Of a stretch of 7,153 bases of DNA, positions 1-6,200 are shown piece by piece. Made by a program: the position numbers and the translations under genes. Under the pieces are notes generated by a model. That model worked only from the letters and a program-made list of their open reading frames with translations, searched no databases and was not told the origin of the DNA. The DNA lies in contig CAMKYP010000203.1 of the NCBI GenBank assembly GCA_946477505.1, positions 1 through 7,153 on the forward strand. The letters run 5' to 3'. The DNA is from an uncultured Dechloromonas sp. (GTDB lineage: Bacteria; Pseudomonadota; Gammaproteobacteria; Burkholderiales; Rhodocyclaceae). Each line of letters opens with the position of its first letter. The stretch's first letter is position 1.

Positions 1-75
1 GGCAAGAATCATGGCGAGCATTGCAACCTGCAATGGCGAACGCTTCGCTTTGAATTTCATCATTCGACTAGCCAT
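1..75 (-). CDS. Partial gene: first 25 codons with a signal-peptide-like N-terminus
   Basis: The ATG at 75 is preceded by GAGG (82-85) with a 6-base spacer. The 25 visible residues begin MASRMMKFKAKRSPLQ and continue into a hydrophobic stretch (VAMLAMILA) that runs off the window. A basic start followed by a hydrophobic core is the layout of a Sec signal peptide or N-terminal membrane anchor. It follows the 78-aa gene by 45 bases in the same direction, so it is probably the next gene of the same unit. An exported pilus or transfer protein would fit the neighbourhood, but too little is present to name it. Confidence 0.65.
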   Translation of the reverse strand, partial: MASRMMKFKAKRSPLQVAMLAMILA

Positions 76-120
76 GTCGCGCCTCAATCATCAAACAAAA
101 CAGACTTAAATTATGTCGCA

Positions 121-357
121 TTATGCGGAAAACACGGAGACTAATTCACGACGAGATACAAACAGCCCAAGTGACTGCAAATTTCGAGCAGCTGCATCCT
201 GTCCATATCCCATGGATTTCAATTCGCGAACCATGATGCTGGCCAACGAAAGGCGGTCACGCCGCTTGCTGCCTTTGCCAAGTGTTTGCTGTTCACCAAT
301 ATTTTTTTGCACAAACATACCGATTTTGTTTTTCGTTCGCCAACACATTTTTGTCAC
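121..357 (-). CDS. Small basic protein of unknown function, 78 aa, overlapping DUF192 stop by GTGA
   Basis: The GTG start shares four bases (GTGA) with the DUF192 stop, a typical coupling arrangement; an in-frame ATG three codons later is an alternative. Neither has a strong ribosome binding site of its own. The N-terminal half is rich in Lys/Arg (RTKNKIG, KGSKRRDR). The second half (SLASIMVRELKSMGYGQ, AAARNLQSLGLFVSRREL) follows the pattern helix, G-Y, helix, L..LG, V-S-R, helix, seen in small DNA-binding proteins of conjugative elements such as TraK-like and mobilisation accessory proteins. That is a pattern guess only. No signal peptide or membrane segment is visible. The open frame, coupled start and absence of rare codons make a real gene likely. 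Confidence 0.6.
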   Translation of the reverse strand: MTKMCWRTKNKIGMFVQKNIGEQQTLGKGSKRRDRLSLASIMVRELKSMGYGQDAAARNLQSLGLFVSRRELVSVFSA

Positions 358-800
358 AAAAACCGCATTCCAATCGCGACTCCTTGTCGCTCGAATGCCC
401 CTTGATTTACTTCAAGTGCGTAGCTGGCCGGTTTCGAACTGCAATGCAGCTGATCCGACTTCGGGGCCATCTCCTGGATGTCCACAATAACGCCATCATC
501 ATCCAGCCAGGCAACGGAAAGCGGGATCAGCGTATTCCGCATCCACATGCAATGTTTGTCCGCAGCCTGGAAGGAGAAAAGCATTCCTGCATGTTCGTCC
601 ATGGACTTGCGATTCATCAAGCCTCGCTGCATGCTGCCTTCACTGGCTGCGACTTCGGCCAGAAACCACCCTGCCCCCGCCTTCAAGCTGACCACTGGAA
701 GCGGCCCCTCGTTTGTGGGGAAGAGACGAAATATAGTGACAACGGCGATTAGCACTGCGCCACTCACAACCGTCCATTTCCAGCGCAAAACTAAATTCAC
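354..800 (-). CDS. Membrane-anchored DUF192 family protein (148 aa)
   Basis: After a hydrophobic N-terminal segment (TVVSGAVLIAVVTIF) flanked by Arg/Lys, the DUF192 signatures follow in order: MQRGLMNRKSM, HAGMLFSF, HCMWMRNTLIPL, a WLDDDGVIVDI strand, a conserved-type Cys (LHCSS) and ASYALEVNQGAF. This beta-rich domain should lie in the periplasm, held by the anchor or released after cleavage. Its biochemical function is unknown. Family members usually have Asp in the IPLD motif; here it is Ser (IPLSVAW). I chose the GTG at 800 because AAAGG lies 6 bases upstream, as with the good sites of neighbouring genes. The in-frame ATG at 833 would add 11 residues but has no ribosome binding site. The 3' end overlaps the next gene by four bases. 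Confidence 0.85.
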   Translation of the reverse strand: MNLVLRWKWTVVSGAVLIAVVTIFRLFPTNEGPLPVVSLKAGAGWFLAEVAASEGSMQRGLMNRKSMDEHAGMLFSFQAADKHCMWMRNTLIPLSVAWLDDDGVIVDIQEMAPKSDQLHCSSKPASYALEVNQGAFERQGVAIGMRFL

Positions 801-806
801 AGAAAG

Positions 807-811
807 CCTTT
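807..811 (-). promoter_or_regulatory. AAAGG ribosome binding site supporting the GTG start of the DUF192 gene
   Basis: AAAGG lies 6 bases before the GTG at 800. The competing ATG at 833 is preceded by ATTGCGCTACA, which has no purine-rich site. The evidence favours the shorter protein but is not decisive. Confidence 0.45.
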
Positions 812-844
812 GAAGTGCAATAAACAATGCCATTGTAGCGCAAT

Positions 845-877
845 AGATACCCAGCGGGAATAACCCGCAGGGTATCT
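845..877 (-). repeat. Perfect-armed stem-loop between the KfrB-like and DUF192 genes
   Basis: Eight bases (AGATACCC/GGGTATCT) pair around a single symmetrical mismatch and a further 5-bp GC stem (GCGGG/CCCGC), leaving a 5-base loop. No U-tract follows on either strand, so it does not look like a classic intrinsic terminator. It lies in the transcribed leader just upstream of the DUF192 gene. It could modulate mRNA stability or be a protein-binding site. Confidence 0.6.
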
Positions 878-900
878 CAAATGCTCAGAACGAAAGCCCA

Positions 901-2034
901 CTAGCGCCCAATCCCTGCCGTTCGCGCACGGTTATCAACCTTGATATGCATCGACATGTCCGGTCCAAACTTGACGTTAACCGAGGCGCCCATTGCCGGT
1001 TTGCCCACCTCCCCTGGGAAATCCTTGTGAGCAACCACCAAGGCCGCATCGCGAGAAGTCTTGATCGCCGACGCGCGATGGTCTTGAGCTAGCACCTGGC
1101 CGACATACAGACCGCGACCGGCTGGCTTCACCAAATGCAGCCCAGCATTTTCCACCTGGTGCTCGACGGGCAGCGCCATGAGATCCACCCCTTGCGTGCG
1201 CAATACTTGGCCGGCCATGCGGATACCCTGCTGCGCCGCAAACTCGCGAATCGATCCATCATCCAGCGCGTTGCGGACGGCAATTGCGCCATCGACCGAC
1301 GCGGGCGACCGAATTACACGTGCAGCCGCTTCCGGCACAAAATCCGACATGCGAACCGGGCTACGTCCATTCGCCCACTGGGGAAATACCGCCCGCACTT
1401 CATTTTCGGCCAGAACGCCGGCCGATGCTCCGTACAAAGCGCGCAAGCCTTCCAGATCAACGCTGTCAGGCAACTGGAATTTCCCCTGAATTCCTTCAAT
1501 GCCAAATCCCGAAACACCGCGTTCAATCGCTTGGGCGCCGATAAACAGCAGCGCAGCGCGTGTATCGAGAGCATCAGAACCCGCAATCCCTACTTCAACG
1601 TCTGGCGCTGATAACACAGCCTGCAAGGCTTTGACGGCGGTCTCGAATGATGGCGCGGTGAGCGAACCAGGAAACGTTTGAACAGGCGGCACCGGCGGAC
1701 GACCGGTCTTCACCCGCAACTCATGCCCACTCAATTTCTCCTGAGCAGCCTGAATCAAGTCAGTTTGAACACTCTCCAGCATCGCATGCCGGCTTCCCGT
1801 TGCACGAGGCTCAAACCCTGCTTCGCACAACATCGCCCGTGCGCCTTCATTCGTCATCGAACCCAGCAAGTCGAGAGCATTCGACAACTCGCCTTGCTTC
1901 AAGTGACGGACAAACACATCGGCTTCGACCTTGCCCCAAACATCCGATCCGCGAGCCATGGGCAAACCTTCCGCCCGAGGCACCGCTTTATCAATAATGC
2001 CGAAGAAATCGAGTTGTTCCTGATTGTTTGCCAT
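901..2034 (-). CDS. 377-aa plasmid-type protein with a C-terminal KfrB-like domain
   Basis: The start is set by GGGGTG about 5 bases before the ATG, 14 bases after the previous gene's stop. Residues 1-107 are acidic to neutral and mostly helical, and I do not recognise them. A proline-rich linker (GRPPVPPVQTFPG, 111-123) leads to an alanine-rich region (130-300) with no catalytic motif I can name. The last 70 residues begin GLYVGQVLAQDHRAS, then pass through AALVVAHKDFPGEVG and PAMGASVNVKF, matching the KfrB-type pattern also present at the end of the giant helicase. There is no signal peptide or membrane segment. KfrB-type domains occur on plasmid-borne proteins including IncP Kfr proteins. 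A role in plasmid DNA metabolism or maintenance is inference only. Confidence 0.85.
   Translation of the reverse strand: MANNQEQLDFFGIIDKAVPRAEGLPMARGSDVWGKVEADVFVRHLKQGELSNALDLLGSMTNEGARAMLCEAGFEPRATGSRHAMLESVQTDLIQAAQEKLSGHELRVKTGRPPVPPVQTFPGSLTAPSFETAVKALQAVLSAPDVEVGIAGSDALDTRAALLFIGAQAIERGVSGFGIEGIQGKFQLPDSVDLEGLRALYGASAGVLAENEVRAVFPQWANGRSPVRMSDFVPEAAARVIRSPASVDGAIAVRNALDDGSIREFAAQQGIRMAGQVLRTQGVDLMALPVEHQVENAGLHLVKPAGRGLYVGQVLAQDHRASAIKTSRDAALVVAHKDFPGEVGKPAMGASVNVKFGPDMSMHIKVDNRARTAGIGR
904..1113 (-). other. KfrB-like domain of the 377-aa protein
   Basis: Residues 308-377 line up with the helicase C-terminus at YVGQV/HVGPV, the A-x-D turn, VVAH/KIAH, PAMGASVNVKF/PALGEPVQIGY. The two copies are divergent, so this is shared domain ancestry rather than recent duplication. 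Confidence 0.5.
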
Positions 2035-2048
2035 ATTTCACCCCACTT

Positions 2049-2531
2049 CTAATGCGATGTTGTCAACTCGGAAGGCGGAATAAATCGCGAGGCCAAAAAC
2101 GACTTTGCAACGCGTACCACCGCATCCCTTTCCCTACTGTCCTTGTCCAGCATCAATCGCGCCACGTTAGCTACGACAGGATGCGTCATTGTCGGACGAC
2201 GCGTCCGGCTATCTATCCAACCCGCACATGCCAGTCGATCATGCTGATACGTTTCCATCACCAAGAACAACTCTTTCAGATCCAGGCCCCAACGGGGTTC
2301 ATCAATAAATCTTGCAATCCTCTGCAAAGATGCCCGCATACCGTCCGAATAAGCCAAATGCAGCGCCACGCCGGTCAGAAAGACATAAGCCGACAGCTCC
2401 CAATGACCAACTAGCCCTGTGCCATGCGGATGACAAATAGGCCGTACAACATTTTGTGCGTCCTTGACATCCTCCGGCGAAAACAGACGAATCCCAAGAC
2501 CACCCTGCATGGATATAGCCGTTTCAACCAT
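2049..2531 (-). CDS. Stand-alone domain resembling the all-alpha domain of TraG/VirD4 coupling proteins (160 aa)
   Basis: The sequence follows the TraG/VirD4 stretch between Walker A and Walker B: SPEDVKDAQNVV, GHWELSAYVFLTGVALHLAY (41-61), ARFIDEPRW (about 73-81), then HPVVANVARLMLDK (117-130), RERDAVVRVAKSFL (133-146) and a closing RFIPP. In coupling proteins this helical region projects from the ring-forming ATPase and is linked to recognition of DNA and relaxosome. Here the Walker A part is absent upstream and Walker B does not follow, so the product cannot be an ATPase. The ATG at 2531 overlaps the preceding TAA (TAATG), which indicates translational coupling; an in-frame ATG at 2570 would extend it by 13 unrelated residues. 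The open frame and coupled start argue for a functional gene, but a remnant of a full-length gene is possible. The homology is recalled, not computed. Confidence 0.7.
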   Translation of the reverse strand: MVETAISMQGGLGIRLFSPEDVKDAQNVVRPICHPHGTGLVGHWELSAYVFLTGVALHLAYSDGMRASLQRIARFIDEPRWGLDLKELFLVMETYQHDRLACAGWIDSRTRRPTMTHPVVANVARLMLDKDSRERDAVVRVAKSFLASRFIPPSELTTSH

Positions 2532-2809
2532 TAAACCATTCCAGGCGCCACAAGCACCGGCCAATCGCACTCGCCACCGCTGATCGCCGAACGCAGTTTC
2601 AAGACTGCTTCTTCGTACTGCGCCAACGACGTGAAACCTAGCGGCACAAAATCTGCCATTTCGCTAAGTGCAAAAGCATGCGCGGCCTGCGCATCATGGG
2701 CAACTACCACCACTTGTTCGATAGTCGGCGAAGTTACCAGAGCACCGCCCTGACCTTGCACCTTTCGTTGCCCTTGCATCAAAAAGACCTGGCTCGTTTC
2801 AACTGCCAT
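2531..2809 (-). CDS. Unknown 92-aa protein
   Basis: I do not recognise this family. A strong ribosome binding site, GGAGG at 2816-2820, lies 6 bases before the ATG, and codon use looks normal, so expression is likely. The N-terminus (MAVETSQVFLMQGQRK) is polar. Residues about 28-75 suggest a beta-alpha-beta-alpha arrangement: a VVVVAHD strand, a helix over AQAAHAFALSEM, FVPLGFTS, then a helix over AQYEEAVLKLRSAISG. There is no signal peptide, membrane segment, P-loop or metal site, so a small cytosolic protein is likely. It lies 45 bases after the regulator gene, and its TAA stop shares a base with the ATG of the next gene. That close coupling suggests the two products act together or in fixed ratio. 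Confidence 0.75.
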   Translation of the reverse strand: MAVETSQVFLMQGQRKVQGQGGALVTSPTIEQVVVVAHDAQAAHAFALSEMADFVPLGFTSLAQYEEAVLKLRSAISGGECDWPVLVAPGMV

Positions 2810-2854
2810 ATTACACCTCCAATCTAATATTTTCGCAAAAACTTAACACCAAAT

Positions 2855-3097
2855 TTACACCTGAGCCGGACATTCCTCGACCACGGAATGCAGTTTGTTC
2901 AGGTCGTCATCCTTGATATCGCCTTGAATCCACGCCGCAAGCAGCAACGCCGTCGGCTTAGGGATCGGTCGGCCACTCTCATAACGCGAACCACCACTTT
3001 GGGTCACGCCGAAACGCTGCCAAAAGCGAGACTGGTTTTCATTGCGCGCCCGGCGAACGTCGCCAATCGACGCCAAATTTACTTTCTGGCAATCCAT
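2855..3097 (-). CDS. Small XRE-type helix-turn-helix transcriptional regulator (80 aa)
   Basis: The core runs from IGDVRRARNENQSRFWQRFG through VTQSGGSRYESGR to IPKPTALLLAAWIQGD. This is the compact XRE/Cro-type pattern in which TQSGGSRYESGR carries the recognition helix and the conserved S-R-Y-E-x-G-R signature. There is little beyond the DNA-binding domain, only a short acidic tail, so it probably binds DNA as a dimer. The ATG at 3097 is preferred to an in-frame TTG at 3127: AAGGA lies 8 bases upstream of the ATG, and the TTG would fall inside the proposed promoter and operator. The gene heads the downstream cluster and is separated from the helicase by a hairpin. It may repress its own unit through the inverted repeat at 3112-3131. 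Confidence 0.85.
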   Translation of the reverse strand: MDCQKVNLASIGDVRRARNENQSRFWQRFGVTQSGGSRYESGRPIPKPTALLLAAWIQGDIKDDDLNKLHSVVEECPAQV

Positions 3098-3105
3098 ATC
3101 ATTGT

Positions 3106-3110
3106 TCCTT
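3106..3110 (-). promoter_or_regulatory. Ribosome binding site AAGGA that fixes the regulator start
   Basis: AAGGA sits 8 bases before the ATG at 3097 and downstream of the alternative TTG at 3127. This supports the 80-aa form over the 90-aa form. Confidence 0.6.
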
Positions 3111-3111
3111 G

Positions 3112-3131
3112 ATAATTCGACAATCAATTAT
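3112..3131. promoter_or_regulatory. Inverted repeat overlapping the -10; candidate operator
   Basis: Perfect 6-base arms ATAATT and AATTAT are separated by 8 bases. The repeat overlaps the proposed -10 element and the likely transcription start, directly upstream of a small helix-turn-helix gene. That placement fits negative autoregulation by the gene's product. The arms are AT-only, so chance symmetry is possible. Confidence 0.4.
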
Positions 3132-3135
3132 GCCA
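3127..3135 (-). promoter_or_regulatory. Extended -10 promoter for the XRE regulator unit
   Basis: The minus strand reads TGGCATAAT, which matches the extended -10 form (TGn followed by a hexamer one mismatch from TATAAT). No convincing -35 lies 16-18 bases upstream, which is usual for extended -10 promoters. Transcription would begin near 3120, giving a leader of about 23 bases that contains the AAGGA ribosome binding site. Confidence 0.45.
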
Positions 3136-3168
3136 TGAAATGCCGCCCGAGATGCAGTTCATCAAATA

Positions 3169-3194
3169 TCCGCCTGCACTTTCGTACAGGCGGA
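3169..3194 (-). terminator. GAAA-capped hairpin after the helicase stop; possible weak intrinsic terminator
   Basis: As minus-strand RNA this is an 8-bp perfect stem (UCCGCCUG with CAGGCGGA) extended by UAC/GUG pairing with one U-G wobble, closed by a GAAA tetraloop. It begins 8 bases after the helicase TAG stop, a usual place for a terminator. The tail is only UAUUUGAUG, a poor U-tract, so termination may be partial, or the structure may instead protect the mRNA 3' end. Confidence 0.5.
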
Positions 3195-3202
3195 CTTCCC
3201 TA

Positions 3203-6200
3203 CTATCGCGTCAAACTGACTACCCTCTGCATTGGGATCGGTTCCACTACGCCACGTTGGCCCACATAGCCAATTTGTACCGGCTCACCGAGGGCAGGGA
3301 TCATTGTGAGGCGGTCCATACGATGCGCAATCTTTGCTTTCCCTTCCTCAGTCGACTGCACCAAGTAGCCTTTATCAATGGCCACCACGGGGCCGACATG
3401 CGAACCACTGGTCTGCACGGGCACACCATCTGGCGCTTGCTCAATCCCGCATTCCTCAACTGAAAACTCCGAAGCAGATTGATCAAGCATCGCCACGGCT
3501 TCGCCGTAGCCCAACGCGATGAGCGTAGCCCGCTGTCGCTCCACCGCTTCTTCGAACCATGCCTTTTCTTCGGGCTTGATCGCGGCTGTCGAGTTTGCCT
3601 TAACCAGTGCGCGCCTAACCTTGCCGTGATCGGTAATTGCCTTCGCCAAGGTCTCCGCCTGGTCAAACGGTTGCCCCAGCATCCCGGACAACAGCTCTGC
3701 CTCCTTAACGGATTTTTCAATTCGACACTCAGTATCCGCAATCCGGTCTTCGATCTTGTCGATCCAGTTGTCCATTCGCGTGATCATGCCAGCCGACGAC
3801 AACTTGTCCAGTGCCGTCTTGCCGCCATCTGGCGTAATCCACGTCACGGAGTCCAACCAATTTCGCTCGAAATCAAACCGCACACCTTTATAGACCAAAG
3901 CTTTTTTGGCGCCCATTGCCTGCATCTCGAGCCCAACAAGGTCGAGCGCTCGTTGCATTTCCTCCTTGTCTTTGAGCAATTGCCCGCCAAACTGCCCCAG
4001 ACTTCCATTTCCGGCCAGCACCATATCGCGCGCCTGCTTCATCGACTTCAATCCTGCCAAGTCCTCCGGACCAAATTGGTCGGCATAACGAGCATGCGAA
4101 TTCATTCGACTACGTAACATGAACTCGCTGTCGCGATGGGCTCGTTCAAGGAAGTGCAGTTTGCGTACTTCCGCCGCCAATTGTGTCTCGCGCAAAATCA
4201 ATGGATTTCCCGATGCAGCCGCCTTCATATCAGCCGAATTCGCTGCTTCCGATGTCACATCATCTATTTCACTTTCGCCGCTGTAGTTGCGCAATTGGGC
4301 TACGCCGGCTGCCTTGTGCTCAAGCAGTTGCCATCGACGAGTGTCATACGTTTGGCTCGTTGCATAACGGAAAATCCCCACCTCAAAATTGTCCGGATCG
4401 CGCTCATACAGGAGATTGCCGCGTCGAATAATGCGGCCTTCCCTCTGTTCAAGGTCAGAACTTCGCCATGGCGCATCAATATGATGAAGGCATACTAGAC
4501 GCCGCTGGACATTGGTACCTGCGCCCATTTTGGGAGTCGAACCAAACAGAAACCTGACATCACCGTCATTAACCCGTTTAAACAGCGCATCCTTGGCTTG
4601 TGGCGTATCGTGATCATGAATAAATTGGATCTCGTGCTCTGGTATGCCTGCCGCAATTAACTTTGTTTTCATGTCATCGTAGACAGAAAAGCCAGACACC
4701 CCTGCGGCCCCTTCAATGTCCTCGCTCGAAATTTCCAGATCAGCCTCATCGCCATCATCTCCCAGCGATTTCTGGTCACGATATTCCGCAATCTCCTCTG
4801 CTTGAATGGGGCGCGATCGCTCCCGCATTTCGAGCCATCTTTCGGCCCCGTCAACTTTTGTCACAAAATCGGTTACGAAAGCATGGGCGTCCGCCTTGCT
4901 GTTCAAACCCTCTCTCATGCATTGCCCGGTTAAAGGATCAAAAATCGAGAATGAACGTTCCTTGCCCTTGGTCACTGCGGTAACAAAATACGGTAAGCCC
5001 TCGTATTCTTTAACCGTGTGCAACGTACCCATCCGGTGTGTCACGTTTCCGGCTTCATCGCGAACGAAGATCCGCTTGTCCTTGGTCGCCATCCTGGCTT
5101 TGGCTGATAACGGAACCGACAGGTCACAAAAAACCAATTGCACGCCTTTATCGTCCGACCACTTCGCATAACTATCGACCATTCGGCGAATAGCCTGATT
5201 GATCTTACTGTCCGGAAAGTCAGGTGCTCCGGGCGAAATCAGCCGAAAATCCAACCCCGCCTTATTCGCCAACCCCGTTAACGACAATGCGTTGATCTTC
5301 CCCTTCGTTCTCCGCGTCAACTCCCGCAAATTTTCAAACTGCCCTACGATTGAATTCGGATCGACCTTCATTTGCGGTGTTGTCGCACCAGCTGCGACTG
5401 CAAAGCGTGCTTCTTCTTCTGTATCAAAACTCTTGGCGCTATAACCCGTTGTTACGTACCACTTGTCGTTGTCCTTTTTTTCAATAGCAATAGGCTTTGA
5501 CAAATCAAGCTCGAACTTCGGTTGCCCTCCCTCATCACGCACAACTTCCGGAACTCCAAAAAAGGCAGTTTGCAACGGCGAACGCTGTGCAACCACATTC
5601 AGCGGCCTACCACCCTGAACTTTCGGTACCGGGAAAACTTTTCCGCGCGCTACTTCTTGTGCCTTCAAATCGTCCAATGTCACTACATCAGCAAAACTGC
5701 GATAGCTTCCCATCAATGACGAAAGATTCTTGAACTTGGCGAATCGCTGAGACAATCGGTAACCGGTACCAGAGGGCGCTACCTCATAGACGGTCTGCAC
5801 ATCGCCATATTGCTTAGCCCATGCATCGAAATGTTGGAGGCCATCGGCCTTGAGCGATTCATATTGCATATAGCGCTGCATGGTAAAGAGTTCAGCCAGA
5901 GAATTCGACACAGGTGTTCCTGTGGCGGCGATCAACGGAGCGTTTTGTCCAAAGGTCTCTTTCAGCCAACGAATCTTGACGAACAAATCGAACGCCTTGC
6001 CCGATCCCAACGGATTGCCCAGCCCGGCTACTCGTGACATTTGGGTCGCAAAGAACAGATTTTTGAAGGAATGCTGCTCGTCGATCAGAATTGCATCAAC
6101 ACCGAGATCGGAGAAATCAACCACGGCATCTTTTTTCCCCGCTTTAGCTTCTATTGTTTTCAGCTTGCCTTCCAAAGTCAGCTTAATCCGTTCCATGTCG

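Noticed and set aside
348..362. Palindrome TTTTTGTCACAAAAA at the DUF192/78-aa junction
   Set aside because: The one-base centre cannot form an RNA loop, and runs of T and A make such symmetry likely by chance, although an operator cannot be excluded.
282..752. A 156-codon open frame on the plus strand
   Set aside because: It lies antisense over the DUF192 gene, whose family motifs are clear, and its translation shows no recognisable domain.
1135..1611. Plus-strand open frames opposite the 377-aa gene
   Set aside because: These are shadows of a well-supported gene; no domain and no operon fit.
2810..2854. Promoter TTGGTG-17-TATTAG before the 92-aa gene
   Set aside because: The hexamers match consensus at only 3 and 4 of 6 positions in an AT-rich gap; readthrough from the regulator promoter is simpler.
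3098..3127. TTG-initiated ten-residue extension of the XRE regulator
   Set aside because: The extension begins inside the proposed promoter and operator, and AAGGA is placed for the ATG at 3097.
3301..3741. A 146-codon minus-strand frame inside the helicase gene
   Set aside because: It is an out-of-frame reading of the helicase coding region, with an Arg/Trp-rich composition typical of a shadow.
3479..4117. A 212-codon open frame on the plus strand
   Set aside because: It is antisense to the helicase C-terminal region; its composition (many Cys, Arg, His, Pro) is typical of a shadow frame.
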